A stretch of 64,000 nucleotides of DNA from an uncultured Dorea sp. GTDB taxonomy: Bacteria > Bacillota_A > Clostridia > Lachnospirales > Lachnospiraceae. The notes below the pieces were generated by a model that was not told the origin of the DNA, did not search any database, and saw nothing but the letters and a program-made list of their open reading frames with translations. Location: the NCBI GenBank assembly GCA_910578865.1, contig CAJTRM010000010.1, positions 1 to 64,000 of the forward strand, written 5' to 3'. Positions 1 through 9,080 of this stretch are shown piece after piece. Numbering within the stretch: position 1 is the first letter of the stretch; each line of letters starts with the position of its first letter. A program made the position numbers and the translations under genes.

Positions 1-27
1 AAAAAGATAATTTAACAGAAACATTTC

Positions 28-55
28 TTGACATCTATCGGTTGTGTGTTACAAT
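28..55 (+). promoter_or_regulatory. Promoter of the pheST leader
   Basis: TTGACA at 28-33 and TACAAT at 50-55, separated by 16 bases, match a housekeeping sigma-70/sigma-A promoter. Transcription would start near base 62, directly ahead of the T-box leader. Confidence 0.75.
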
Positions 56-61
56 AATTAG

Positions 62-432
62 GATAAAAGCAATGACCGTGCAAGTAGAGAGCCATTTCCC
101 ACCAGAGAGAGGGGTCCGTGGGCTGAAAGTCCCCTTTGGTACAGATGGTAATTGAATTTCCCACGCGAGCTGCATTTTTGAACCAGGCCATCGGCTTTTG
201 GAGAATTCATGATACCTGCCTTTTGAGGGCAGGCGGGTGAAGATCCGTGGGCTGAAAGTAGGAAATGCCGTAAGGTGCACGTTACGCACAGATGAGTGCC
301 TGTATGGAACGGAAAGCGCAGCATTTCGGAAGATCAGAGCTCCGGATACGGCTGTAATGGGCGGCGGAAATACAGGAAGCAGGGTGGTATCACGGGTTAT
401 AGCCTCGTCCCTTTTAGGGATGGGGTTTTTTT
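62..432 (+). promoter_or_regulatory. T-box riboswitch (tRNA-Phe sensing) of pheST
   Basis: A leader of about 370 bases precedes pheS. The conserved T-box core AGGGTGGTATCACGGG lies at 381-396 and is followed by an intrinsic terminator. The bulge sequence UGGU would pair with the ACCA end of uncharged tRNA-Phe. The Stem I region shows AGTAGAGAG near 83-91 and a candidate Phe specifier UUC at 158-160 (UUU at 157-159 is the alternative), followed by the GAG-CTGC stretch. Uncharged tRNA-Phe should favour the antiterminator and switch on pheS-pheT. A 16-base stretch is repeated at 115-130 and 244-259, which is unusual for a single T-box. Confidence 0.9.
403..432 (+). terminator. T-box-controlled intrinsic terminator
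   Basis: CCTCGTCCC, loop TTTTA, GGGATGGGG and then a run of seven T. The 5' arm overlaps the sequence that would form the competing antiterminator with the T-box core just upstream. Confidence 0.88.
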
Positions 433-518
433 GTACTTATCCGGGAGTCCCGGCTGTACATGTCCCGGCGGATATACGGTCTATTTTGGTAAATCATCAA
501 TGAAAAGGAGATAAAGAG

Positions 519-1538
519 ATGAAGGAAAAGCTTAAGAACATCAGAAATGAAGCGTTAAAAGCAATTGAACAGGCGGATACGCTGGAGAAGCTCAATGATG
601 TGCGTATCAGGCATCTTGGAAAAAAAGGTGAGCTCACCGCAGTATTAAAGAGCATGAAGGATGTTGCCCCGCAGGACAGGCCGAAGGTAGGGCAGATGGT
701 CAACGAGACAAGAGAGGCCATCGAGAAAATACTGGAGGACAGCCGGGTGAAGCTGGAACGTTCGATCCGCGAGAGGCAGATGAAAAAAGAAGTGATTGAC
801 GTGACGCTCCCGTCGAAGAAGAACATGGTAGGTCACCGTCATCCGAATACCATTGCACTGGAGGAGGTAGAAAGGATCTTTGTGGGCATGGGGTATGAGG
901 TTGTAGAAGGGCCGGAGGTAGAATATGACCTTTACAATTTTGAAAAGCTGAATATCCCCGACGGGCATCCGGCAAAGGATGAACAGGATACTTTCTATAT
1001 CAATAAAGAAATCGTGCTGCGTACCCAGACATCGCCGGTACAGGCCCGTGTGATGGAACAGGGGAAACTTCCGATCCGTATGATCGCGCCGGGAAGAGTA
1101 TTCCGTTCCGATGAGGTGGACGCTACACATTCGCCGTCCTTTCATCAGATTGAAGGGCTTGTCATTGACAGGAATGTTTCCTTTGCAGACTTAAAGGGCA
1201 CGTTGGAAGTATTTGCAAAAGAATTGTTCGGGTCGGAGACAAAGACCAAATTCCGTCCACATCATTTCCCGTTTACTGAACCAAGTGCGGAGGTTGATGT
1301 AAGCTGTTTCAAATGCGGAGGAAAAGGATGCCGTTTCTGTAAAGGATCGGGCTGGATTGAGATCCTCGGCTGTGGGATGGTGCATCCCCATGTCCTGGAA
1401 ATGTGCGGGATTGATCCGGAGGAGTATTCCGGGTTCGCGTTTGGCGTAGGTCTGGAGAGAATTGCGCTGTTAAAATATGAGATTGATGATATGAGATTGC
1501 TGTATGAGAATGATATAAGATTTTTGAAACAATTTTAA
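519..1538 (+). CDS. pheS: Phenylalanyl-tRNA synthetase alpha subunit
   Basis: Catalytic subunit of the cytoplasmic alpha2-beta2 class II phenylalanyl-tRNA synthetase, which charges tRNA-Phe. It has 339 residues, the normal length. An N-terminal coiled-coil of about 85 residues is followed by the class II catalytic core; motif 2 lies around PGRVFRSDEVDATHSPSFHQ and motif 3 in GFAFGVGLERIALLKY near the C-terminus. The start is supported by AAAAGGAGATAAAGAG just before the ATG. It is the first gene after the T-box leader and is followed by pheT, 102 bases on; a palindromic repeat fills that gap. Confidence 0.97.
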   Translation: MKEKLKNIRNEALKAIEQADTLEKLNDVRIRHLGKKGELTAVLKSMKDVAPQDRPKVGQMVNETREAIEKILEDSRVKLERSIRERQMKKEVIDVTLPSKKNMVGHRHPNTIALEEVERIFVGMGYEVVEGPEVEYDLYNFEKLNIPDGHPAKDEQDTFYINKEIVLRTQTSPVQARVMEQGKLPIRMIAPGRVFRSDEVDATHSPSFHQIEGLVIDRNVSFADLKGTLEVFAKELFGSETKTKFRPHHFPFTEPSAEVDVSCFKCGGKGCRFCKGSGWIEILGCGMVHPHVLEMCGIDPEEYSGFAFGVGLERIALLKYEIDDMRLLYENDIRFLKQF

Positions 1539-1540
1539 AA

Positions 1541-1618
1541 TGGGTACAGCCCGAAATGCAGTTAGGTACACCCCAAAGTGTAATTTGGGACGTAGTAAAC
1601 TTAAACTTTGCTACGTCC
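1541..1618. repeat. Intergenic repeat with GACGTAGTAAA palindrome
   Basis: The pheS-pheT gap carries two imperfect 22-base direct units (beginning GGTACAGCCC and GGTACACCCC, about 1543-1586). They are followed by an inverted repeat, GGACGTAGTAAA ... TTTGCTACGTCC (1588-1618), with one mismatch. The same GGGACGTAGTAAA core recurs as a perfect palindrome at 33150-33218, so this looks like a dispersed repeat family rather than a chance hairpin. No T-run follows, so termination here is doubtful. Confidence 0.7.
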
Positions 1619-1640
1619 TCAACTTGAAAGGAGAGGAAAA

Positions 1641-4061
1641 ATGAATACATCATTATCATGGATAAAAGCCTATGTTCCCGGCCTTGAGGCCACAGCCCAG
1701 GAATATACAGATGCAATGACATTATCCGGAACAAAGGTAGAGGGCTACGAAGAGCTGGATGCAGATCTTGACAGGATCGTGGTAGGACAGATTGACAAGA
1801 TTGAGAAGCACCCGGATGCGGATAAACTGATTGTCTGTCAGGTAAATGTAGGAAGTGAGACGGTTCAGATCGTAACAGGCGCCAAAAATGTGCACGAGGG
1901 TGATAAAGTTCCGGTTGTAAGGGACGGAGGACGCGTGGCAGGCGGCCATGAGCCCGGAAGCCGTGTGGCAGGCGGGATCAAGATTAAGAAAGGAAAGCTG
2001 CGTGGTGTGGAGAGCTTCGGGATGATGTGTTCCATCGAGGAGCTTGGCTCCACCAGGGATATGTATCCGGAAGCGCCGGAAGAAGGAATCTATATCTTTC
2101 AGGAGGATGTGCCGGTGGGAGCAGACGCGGTGGAGATCCTCGGGCTGCATGATGTGGTATTTGAGTATGAGGTTACGTCCAACAGGGTGGATTGTTTCAG
2201 CGTTGTAGGTATTGCCAGGGAGGCAGCCGCGACATTCAGAAAAGAGTTTTGTCCGCCGGTGGTGACAAAGACCGGCAATGAGGAAGATGTCAACGATTAC
2301 ATTAAGGTTACTGTGAAGGATGAAGATCTGTGTCCGAGATATTGTGCGAGGGTAGTAAAGAATATTAAGATAGGCCCGTCACCGAAATGGATGCAGAGGC
2401 GCCTTGCCTCTGTGGGAATCCGTCCCATCAATAATCTGGTTGATATCACCAACTATGTGATGGAAGAGTACGGCCAGCCGATGCACGCCTATGATCTTAG
2501 GACAATCGCAGGAAATGAGATCATTGTCCGCAGAGCAGGGGAGGGGGAAAAATTTGTCACGCTTGACGGCCAGGAGAGACAGATGGACGAATCTGTCCTG
2601 ATGATCTGTGACGGAGAGAAATCTGTCGGAATTGCCGGGATTATGGGCGGTGAAAATTCTATGATTACGGACAGCGTTGAGACGATGCTTTTTGAGGCCG
2701 CCTGTTTCGACGGAACCAATATCCGGAAATCAAGTAAGAAAGTAGGACTTCGTACGGACGCCTCGGGCAAATTTGAAAAAGGGCTTGACCCGAACAACGC
2801 ACAGGCGGCGATTGACCGTGCATGCCAGCTGGTAGAGGAGCTGGGCGCCGGAGAAGTAGTGGGCGGCATGGTAGATGTGTACGGGAAAAAGAAAGAGCCG
2901 GTGCGGGTTCCTTTTGATGCACAGGAGATCAACCAGCTTCTCGGAACAGAGATTTCCAAAGAAGAAATGATCGGATATTTTGAAATGATCGGCCTTTCCT
3001 ACGATGAAGAGACTGGTGAGGTGATCGCACCGACCTTCCGGCATGACCTGTTCCGTATGGCGGATCTGGCGGAGGAAGTGGCAAGGTTCTATGGATATGA
3101 TAACATTCCTACGACATTGCCCCGCGGCGAGGCTACGGCCGGGAAATTGTCCTTTAAGCTGCGGGTGGAGGAGGTTGCCCGTGATATTGCCGAGTTCTGT
3201 GGTTTCAGCCAGGGCATGACTTACTCCTTTGAGAGTCCGAAGGTATTTGACAAGCTGCTGCTTCCAGAAGATTCTCCGCTTCGGAGGGCGGTAGAAATTA
3301 CGAATCCCCTGGGCGAGGATTACAGTATTATGCGTACGACTTCTTTAAACGGAATGCTTACGTCGCTGGCGACAAACTATAACAGAAGGAATAAAAATGT
3401 AAGACTTTATGAACTTGGAAATATTTATCTTCCAGAGACATTGCCGCTTGCAGAACTTCCGGAGGAAAGGATGCAGTTTACACTGGGAATGTACGGGGAC
3501 GGAGATTTCTTCAGCATGAAGGGCGTGGTAGAAGAATTTTTCGAGAAGGCTGGTCTGCATAAAAAGGAGACCTATGATCCGGAATCGGGAAAAACCTATC
3601 TTCACCCGGGACGGCAGGCAAATATTCTGTATGACGGTGTGGTTGTGGGATATCTCGGCGAGGTACACCCGGATGTGGCAGACACCTACGGGATCGGCAC
3701 AAAAGCATATGTGGCAGTGATCGATATGCCTGAGGTCGTGGAGCGCGCTACCTTTGACCGGAAATATACAGGGATTGCAAGATTCCCCGCAGTAACCCGC
3801 GACATCAGTATGGTAATGCCAAAAGAGATCCTGGCCGGACAAGTAGAGGAAGTGATCGAGAAAAAGGGTGGAGCATATCTGGAGAGTTATGGTTTGTTTG
3901 ACCTGTACGAGGGGAAACAGATTCAGGAAGGATACAAGTCCATGGCATACTCCATCACATTCCGTGCGAAGGATAAGACTCTGGAGGATGCAGAAGTTAC
4001 AAAGGCAATGGATAAGATACTGGGAGCGTTAGAGAGCCTGGGAATTGAGCTTCGTAAATAA
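1641..4061 (+). CDS. pheT: Phenylalanyl-tRNA synthetase beta subunit
   Basis: Beta subunit of phenylalanyl-tRNA synthetase, 806 residues, full length. Domains in order: tRNA-binding EMAP/OB fold (about 40-150, VGQIDKIEKHPDADKL), B3/B4 editing region that hydrolyses mischarged Tyr-tRNA (about 210-390), B5 domain (about 400-475), core, and C-terminal ferredoxin-fold anticodon-binding domain (last 90 residues, containing FPAVTRDISMVMP). The start is placed at 1641 because AAAGGAGAGG lies just upstream; a further in-frame start at 1608 would fall inside the palindromic repeat. It is probably co-transcribed with pheS under T-box control. Confidence 0.96.
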   Translation: MNTSLSWIKAYVPGLEATAQEYTDAMTLSGTKVEGYEELDADLDRIVVGQIDKIEKHPDADKLIVCQVNVGSETVQIVTGAKNVHEGDKVPVVRDGGRVAGGHEPGSRVAGGIKIKKGKLRGVESFGMMCSIEELGSTRDMYPEAPEEGIYIFQEDVPVGADAVEILGLHDVVFEYEVTSNRVDCFSVVGIAREAAATFRKEFCPPVVTKTGNEEDVNDYIKVTVKDEDLCPRYCARVVKNIKIGPSPKWMQRRLASVGIRPINNLVDITNYVMEEYGQPMHAYDLRTIAGNEIIVRRAGEGEKFVTLDGQERQMDESVLMICDGEKSVGIAGIMGGENSMITDSVETMLFEAACFDGTNIRKSSKKVGLRTDASGKFEKGLDPNNAQAAIDRACQLVEELGAGEVVGGMVDVYGKKKEPVRVPFDAQEINQLLGTEISKEEMIGYFEMIGLSYDEETGEVIAPTFRHDLFRMADLAEEVARFYGYDNIPTTLPRGEATAGKLSFKLRVEEVARDIAEFCGFSQGMTYSFESPKVFDKLLLPEDSPLRRAVEITNPLGEDYSIMRTTSLNGMLTSLATNYNRRNKNVRLYELGNIYLPETLPLAELPEERMQFTLGMYGDGDFFSMKGVVEEFFEKAGLHKKETYDPESGKTYLHPGRQANILYDGVVVGYLGEVHPDVADTYGIGTKAYVAVIDMPEVVERATFDRKYTGIARFPAVTRDISMVMPKEILAGQVEEVIEKKGGAYLESYGLFDLYEGKQIQEGYKSMAYSITFRAKDKTLEDAEVTKAMDKILGALESLGIELRK

Positions 4062-4079
4062 GAATCTGGAGGGATGGAC

Positions 4080-5057
4080 ATGAAGAAAAAGCAGATTGTT
4101 GGTTTAATTGTTGCAGCAGTGTTGTTTATTGTCGTAGGAGCGGCCAGCGTACTGACCAATACATTTTCTCAGAAAAAACTAAATGAGGTGGCGGGGAGTT
4201 TACTGGCGGGAGATTTTGAATTTAATGCCCCGTTCAGTGATTATATTGCCATCGTAAATGTGGAAGGGACGATCCAGGAGCAGACGGCGGAGGACATGTT
4301 TAATGTTCAGGAAGGGTATCATCATATTACTACCCTGCAATATCTGGACGAGCTGATGGCTGACCAGAACAATAAAGGAATCCTGCTGTATGTAGATTCT
4401 CCGGGCGGGACTGTGTATGAGTCCGAAGAACTGTATCAGAAGCTTCAGGAATATAAAGAGGTGACCGGACGGCCGATCTGGGGATACATGGCGCATTATG
4501 CGGCTTCCGGCGGCTATATGACTTCCGTGACTGCTGACAGGATCTATGCAAATCCCAACACAGTAACGGGCTCCATCGGAGTCATTATGGCCGGCTACGA
4601 CATGACAGGATTGTATGAGAAACTCGGGATCCGCTATGTGAGCATCACGAGCGGGAAAAATAAAGATTCCAGCAGCCTTACGGATGAACAGATTGCCATT
4701 TACCAGAGCCAGGTTGATGAATGCTATGCTGATTTTGTAGATAAGGTGGCAAAAGGAAGAGGTATGTCTGAGGAGCAGGTGAAGGCGCTGGCTGACGGCC
4801 GTACTTATACGGCAAAACAGGCAAAGGAAAACGGCCTGATCGATGAGATCAGCCTGTATGAGGATATGAAAAATGAGATGAGCCGGACTCTTGAGGTGAG
4901 TGAGTTTTACAGTATTGACAGGGATATCAGTGTATTTGCGTCTCTTTTTTCAAAGGCACAGTCAATGATCCCAAAATCAGAGGCTCAGGTACTTAAAGAA
5001 ACTGCAGACGAGATGGAGAGCGGGAGGCTGATGTATTATGCAGAACAATTACAGTAA
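4080..5057 (+). CDS. sppA: Signal peptide peptidase SppA (S49 family)
   Basis: Membrane-anchored serine protease that degrades leftover signal peptides; 325 residues. An N-terminal transmembrane anchor (about 7-27) is followed by the S49 domain. The probable nucleophile is Ser165 in TGSIGV and the general-base Lys lies in SGKNKD (K193 or K195); ASGGYM is also typical of the family. The start at 4080 has GGAGGG at a six-base spacing, whereas the ATG at 4074 touches the ribosome binding site. It lies 18 bases after pheT, and its last 20 bases overlap the next gene, so an operon is likely. Confidence 0.9.
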   Translation: MKKKQIVGLIVAAVLFIVVGAASVLTNTFSQKKLNEVAGSLLAGDFEFNAPFSDYIAIVNVEGTIQEQTAEDMFNVQEGYHHITTLQYLDELMADQNNKGILLYVDSPGGTVYESEELYQKLQEYKEVTGRPIWGYMAHYAASGGYMTSVTADRIYANPNTVTGSIGVIMAGYDMTGLYEKLGIRYVSITSGKNKDSSSLTDEQIAIYQSQVDECYADFVDKVAKGRGMSEEQVKALADGRTYTAKQAKENGLIDEISLYEDMKNEMSRTLEVSEFYSIDRDISVFASLFSKAQSMIPKSEAQVLKETADEMESGRLMYYAEQLQ

Positions 5058-6219
5058 TGCAGGCGCAGATTACGCGGGCAGCAGGATTCCGGCCGGTATG
5101 GGGCAGGAGATTGTCTATGCAGGGTTCTGGGCTCGTCTGGCGGCTTATGTAATAGACAGTGCTATCGTATTTGCCGGGCTTTTGATTGTAAGGATGATCC
5201 TTTTCGGGCTGTCGCCGTTGACGGACGGTACGCTCCTTGGCGGAAATATATTGTTCCACTACACGTTTAAGGATATTATCCTTTACGCAGTTCAGGTATT
5301 TTATTTTATCCTGTGTACCTATCATGCAGGGACAACACCCGGAAAGCGGGCAATGAACCTGAGGGTTGTGAGTGCCCGGGACGGAGAGAAGCTTACCCTT
5401 TTCAATGTAGTATACCGTGAGACGGTGGGACGCTTTTTAAGCGGGCTGGTTCTGTGTATCGGTTATATTCTCATCGGGATTGATAAGGAAAAGCGCGGAC
5501 TGCACGATATGCTCTGTGATACCCGGGTGATTTACGGAAGAAAGATAAAGATGTATCCGGCGTACCAGGTTCCGGGCGCATATGGAGGAACTCCGGTGTA
5601 TCAGGCTCCGCCCGCAGGAGGAACTCCGGGATATCAGACTCCCCCGGTACGCACAGAAGCCCCGGTACAGCAGCGGCCGGGAGTGCCGCCGATGCAGCAA
5701 GGAACAGGCATTCCTCCCGTACAAAAAATGTATCCTCCGAATATGAACGGAACGAGCAGGCCGCCGATGCCGAAGGGACCGGAAGGGCCGGGAGTGCCGC
5801 CGGTGCAGCAGCGCCCCGGAATGCCGCCGAAAGGTGGGTATGTACAGAATACATCCGGTGGAGGGACGAGCGTCTTTGAACAGCCGTTTCAAAATCATAC
5901 GCATGTGGGTTCTGGTGTTCCCAGAATGCCGGAAGGAGGATACCGTGTAGTTTTGACGGAGGAAAAAGCCATGGAGCGGGCGGCGTTACAGCCGGAGGAA
6001 AAAGCCATGGAGCAGACGGCGTTACAGCCGGAGGAAGAAGCCATGGAGCAGACGGCGTTACAGCCAGAGGAGAAAGCTATGGAGCAGGCAGAAGTACAGC
6101 CGGAGGAAAAAGCTGTGGGGCAGGCGACAGTACAGCCGGAGGAAGAAGCTTCAAAACAGACCGACAAACAGGAAGAAAGGGATTCGCAGCAGCATGAAAC
6201 GACAGGATTTTTATTATGA
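5038..6219 (+). CDS. RDD-family membrane protein with proline-rich and repeat tail
   Basis: 393 residues. The first part (about 20-170) is an RDD domain with three predicted membrane helices and the HAGTTPGKRAMNLRVV signature; the family's role is unclear, with ion transport suggested for some members. Residues 175-300 are rich in Pro, Gly and Gln. Residues 308-372 form acidic 12-residue repeats of the type KAMEQTALQPEE. The tail should be soluble, probably cytoplasmic. The gene overlaps sppA by 20 bases and queA by 26 bases, so translation is likely coupled. The tail is unlike that of ordinary RDD proteins. Confidence 0.8.
   Translation: MQNNYSNAGADYAGSRIPAGMGQEIVYAGFWARLAAYVIDSAIVFAGLLIVRMILFGLSPLTDGTLLGGNILFHYTFKDIILYAVQVFYFILCTYHAGTTPGKRAMNLRVVSARDGEKLTLFNVVYRETVGRFLSGLVLCIGYILIGIDKEKRGLHDMLCDTRVIYGRKIKMYPAYQVPGAYGGTPVYQAPPAGGTPGYQTPPVRTEAPVQQRPGVPPMQQGTGIPPVQKMYPPNMNGTSRPPMPKGPEGPGVPPVQQRPGMPPKGGYVQNTSGGGTSVFEQPFQNHTHVGSGVPRMPEGGYRVVLTEEKAMERAALQPEEKAMEQTALQPEEEAMEQTALQPEEKAMEQAEVQPEEKAVGQATVQPEEEASKQTDKQEERDSQQHETTGFLL
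5959..6150 (+). repeat. 36-bp in-frame tandem repeats in the RDD gene
   Basis: Five near-identical 36-bp units begin at 5959, 5995, 6031, 6067 and 6103, followed by a degenerate sixth. Each encodes 12 residues (E/K-AMEQTALQPEE). The unit length is a multiple of three, so copy-number change would keep the frame. The array ends 44 bases before the queA start codon. Confidence 0.9.
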
Positions 6220-7219
6220 GTTGCCGGAAGAATTGATCGCCCAGGATCCATTAGAGGACCGATCCGGCTCCAGACTCCTTGTCCTTGACAGGGAGTCCGG
6301 GGCTGTTTCCCATCATGTGTTCCGGGAGGTCGTTGATTATCTTGAAGAGGGAGACTGCCTGGTGGTCAATGACACGAAGGTGCTCCCGGCAAGGCTGATT
6401 GGCTCTAAGATCGGAACAGACGCAAAGATTGAAGTTCTGTTGCTGAAGAGAAAAGAAAAGGATATATGGGAAACTCTTGTGAAACCTGGGAAAAAGGCTA
6501 AGACCGGGACAAAAATAAGTTTTGGAGACGGACTTCTGACCGGGGAAGTGATTGACATTGTAGAGGAGGGAAACCGCCTGATACAGTTCTCTTATGAGGG
6601 AATCTTTGAAGAAATACTGGATCAGCTGGGACAAATGCCGCTTCCGCCGTATATTACCCATCAGCTTAAGGATAAAGACCGGTATCAGACCGTATATGCC
6701 AAGCACACCGGCTCGGCGGCGGCGCCCACGGCGGGCCTTCATTTTACGCCGGAGCTTCTTGACGCAATCAGGGCAAAAGGCATTGATGTTGCAAAAGTGA
6801 CTCTGCATGTGGGGCTAGGAACCTTCCGTCCGGTTAAGGTAGAAGAGATCACAGAGCATCATATGCATTCGGAGTTTTTTCAGATTGATGAGGAGGCGGC
6901 AGCTAAGATTAACGGAGCTAAGAAAAAGGGAAAAAGAGTAATCTGTGTGGGGACGACAAGCTGCCGTACGGTGGAGTCCGCAGCTGATGAATCCGGACAT
7001 TTGAAGGCCGGCAGCGGCTGGACCGATATTTTTATTTATCCGGGATATCAGTTCCGGGTGCTTGACGCCCTGATCACCAACTTCCATCTGCCGGAGTCTA
7101 CGCTTGTGATGCTGGTATCGGCGCTGGCCGGGCGGGAGCAGGTGCTTGACGCATACAGAATAGCTGTGGAAGAGAAATACCGCTTCTTCTCCTTTGGGGA
7201 TGCGATGCTGGTGGTGTGA
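6194..7219 (+). CDS. queA: S-adenosylmethionine:tRNA ribosyltransferase-isomerase
   Basis: Moves the ribose of S-adenosylmethionine to 7-aminomethyl-7-deazaguanine at tRNA position 34 to give epoxyqueuosine, the penultimate queuosine step. 341 residues, full family length. Diagnostic stretches are the N-terminal FYYELPEELIAQDP, GSAAAPTAGLHFT in the middle and LITNFHLPESTLVMLVSA near the end. The start codon lies inside the 3' end of the RDD gene. No tgt gene is in this window. A terminator follows. Confidence 0.96.
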   Translation: MKRQDFYYELPEELIAQDPLEDRSGSRLLVLDRESGAVSHHVFREVVDYLEEGDCLVVNDTKVLPARLIGSKIGTDAKIEVLLLKRKEKDIWETLVKPGKKAKTGTKISFGDGLLTGEVIDIVEEGNRLIQFSYEGIFEEILDQLGQMPLPPYITHQLKDKDRYQTVYAKHTGSAAAPTAGLHFTPELLDAIRAKGIDVAKVTLHVGLGTFRPVKVEEITEHHMHSEFFQIDEEAAAKINGAKKKGKRVICVGTTSCRTVESAADESGHLKAGSGWTDIFIYPGYQFRVLDALITNFHLPESTLVMLVSALAGREQVLDAYRIAVEEKYRFFSFGDAMLVV

Positions 7220-7242
7220 GTAAAAATTTTGAGTAGAAAAAA

Positions 7243-7284
7243 GCCCGCAAAAGCGCAGTATTACTGAGGTTTTGCGGGTTTTTA
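7243..7284 (+). terminator. Terminator after queA
   Basis: GCCCGCAAAA pairs with TTTTGCGGG across a 17-base loop, and TTTTT follows. It closes the pheS-queA gene string and marks the left edge of the AT-rich accessory island. Confidence 0.8.
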
Positions 7285-7488
7285 GGGCATAATTTTCAAA
7301 ACAGTTTTTTTAGCGTTTTTGGGGCAAAATCGGGTAAAAAGGGCATTTTTGACCCCAACTTTTGCAAAAGTTTGAAATGCAAAAACAAAGAATAAACATT
7401 CACTTTTGCGAATTTTTATTCAATTTAGCTTGACCAATGTGCAAGTATATTATAGGCTAGTGTGCTGGCTGCATTATATTCACACTAA

Positions 7489-8505
7489 TTATTTCGTCAC
7501 AGTTTCATCGAATTTTGGATAAAGTGATATCAGTTTAGTTCTGGCTTTATTCGTAGTAAATTGCCATTGGATACATGCCGTATGCTCATTTCGGTCATGT
7601 TCCCATGCTGAGAGTTCTTGGCCAAGTTTTTTCGCAATCCGTCGAACTTCACCGGCTGGAAATGCTTTGTAGAGTGATGGCACCGCATGAGTATTCAGAT
7701 TGTCCATAACAAGCACAATTTTTCATTATCCGGATAGCTGACATCCACCAGATATTTTATTTTTTCTGCCCAGTCAATCGCTGTACGATGTTCACGGACA
7801 CTTATATGGCGTACACCGCCCAAGGGTTCCACAAATACAAAGATACTGACGGTTCCATTACGCGTATACTCAGAATCTATTTTCCGAGTATCTCCGGAAC
7901 GCATGGAAAGCGGTTCCCTGACTTCCCCAAGAAGCTGGTATAGCTTTTCGTCCATACATACAACAGGAATCCATGGGTTATAGGGCATTTCATAAACATC
8001 CAGAATATCTTCCATGCAGGCTACAAATTCTGCGTTTTCTTTTGGCGGGATATACCAGTATTCGTTTTTGTGAGGTCAAAGTTCATTTTTTTAATGTCTG
8101 ACGGATGGCCTCTCTCCCTATGGGAGTATCCAGTTCCGCGCGAAGCTTTTCCTCCAGAAGCCGCAAGGTCCAATGAGTATGTCCGCCTGGAACCGGGCCA
8201 CAGGCAATCTGAAAGATATGCGCTTCTACACGTCCGTCTACTTTACGGCGCGCTGTAGCAGAATTTGGGCTGATGTTATACCGGATAATGTCTGTGATTC
8301 CATTTTTTATGTAAGACTGAACAACATTTGCTACGGTAGACTTACAAACAGCGTGACTGTGAGCAATCTGAGCGTGTGTAAGCCCTGCCCCCTGCTCTTC
8401 ATCCAGTTCAAGTAAGATTTGACACCGTTTCAAAACAGTCTTACAGATATTTTTATTTTTGATTGTTTTTTGACATCCAGAAGATCCCGTGGATTTTGTT
8501 ATCAA
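7489..8505 (-). pseudogene. IS630-family transposase, decayed
   Basis: Three adjoining minus-strand fragments rebuild an IS630/Tc1-type DDE transposase. The N-terminal helix-turn-helix part (8083-8505) contains CKSTVANVVQSYIKNG. The middle part (7695-8015) has the first catalytic Asp in VCMDEK. The third (7489-7716) has the second Asp in VMDNLNTH. There is a one-base deletion in an A-run near 8084, an in-frame CGA-to-TGA-type stop just after it, and another one-base deletion in the A-run near 7726. A segment of about 50 residues that should carry the third catalytic Glu (usual KHGSWLN...AE) is missing. The N-terminus also looks about 15 residues short. It cannot be active. Terminal inverted repeats were not found by eye. 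Confidence 0.85.
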
Positions 8506-8938
8506 AGACTTAACTGTGCGTGTGAAAAATCAGACAGGACGTGACGACTATTTGTGGGAGATCGGCAGTGCGTCCAATTGGCTGTCTTATCATATGTCAC
8601 TGATTCTTGCTTTACAGCACTTTTTCCAAAGCAAGTCCAGTGTTAATGTGCCGAACTTTATAATTTTTGATCAGCCAAGTCAAGTTTACTTTCCTCGTAT
8701 TCAGTATTCTGCCGATGAGGCTGAAGCGCAATTAAATGATGATGACAAAAATGCGGTCAGGAAGATATTTGAGACCCTATCTGTCTTTGTAAAAAACACC
8801 AGCTTTGACATTCAGATCATCGTTACAGAACATGCTGATGATGATATATGGGGTAATATACCTGATTCCAAAATTAATCTTGTTGAAAAATGGAGAAATA
8901 GCGTCAAGCTTGTTCCTGTTGAGTGGTTAGAGAAATAA
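8489..8938 (+). pseudogene. 3' remnant of a DUF3732 ATPase gene
   Basis: About 149 C-terminal residues of a DUF3732 protein remain, including LWEIGSASNWLSYH, the Walker-B-like FIIFDQPSQVYFPR and the VTEHADDD segment. Full-length members are SMC/ABC-type ATPases several times longer, so most of the protein including the P-loop is lost. The break coincides with the truncated end of the IS630 remnant near 8470-8490. DUF3732 genes are known neighbours of ABC-three-component (ABC-3C) conflict systems, so this is probably the relic of such a defence locus; that link is family knowledge, not visible here. Confidence 0.75.
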
Positions 8939-9016
8939 GGAAAATATCGGTATTAAGCAGAGGTGTTACTTAATGACGCCCTCCAGACCAATACAAAAAG
9001 CAAGTTGATAGAAAGA

Positions 9017-9048
9017 AGGGGCTGCAGCCTTTTGCCGCAGCCTTTTGC
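9017..9048 (+). terminator. Possible terminator after the DUF3732 remnant
   Basis: GGGGCTGC and GCAGCC can pair across a short loop, followed by TTTTGC. The motif CAGCCTTTTGC occurs twice in a row. The tail is short, so termination is uncertain. Confidence 0.4.
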
Positions 9049-9080
9049 ATGTAGCCGTTTTCGTTTATTTATATTCAGCT

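Noticed and set aside
5959..6150. CRISPR-like regular repeats
   Set aside because: The units are directly adjacent with no spacers and encode in-frame protein repeats.
5895..6251. Cys/Ser-rich minus-strand frame
   Set aside because: It is the antisense reading of the 36-bp repeats of the RDD gene.
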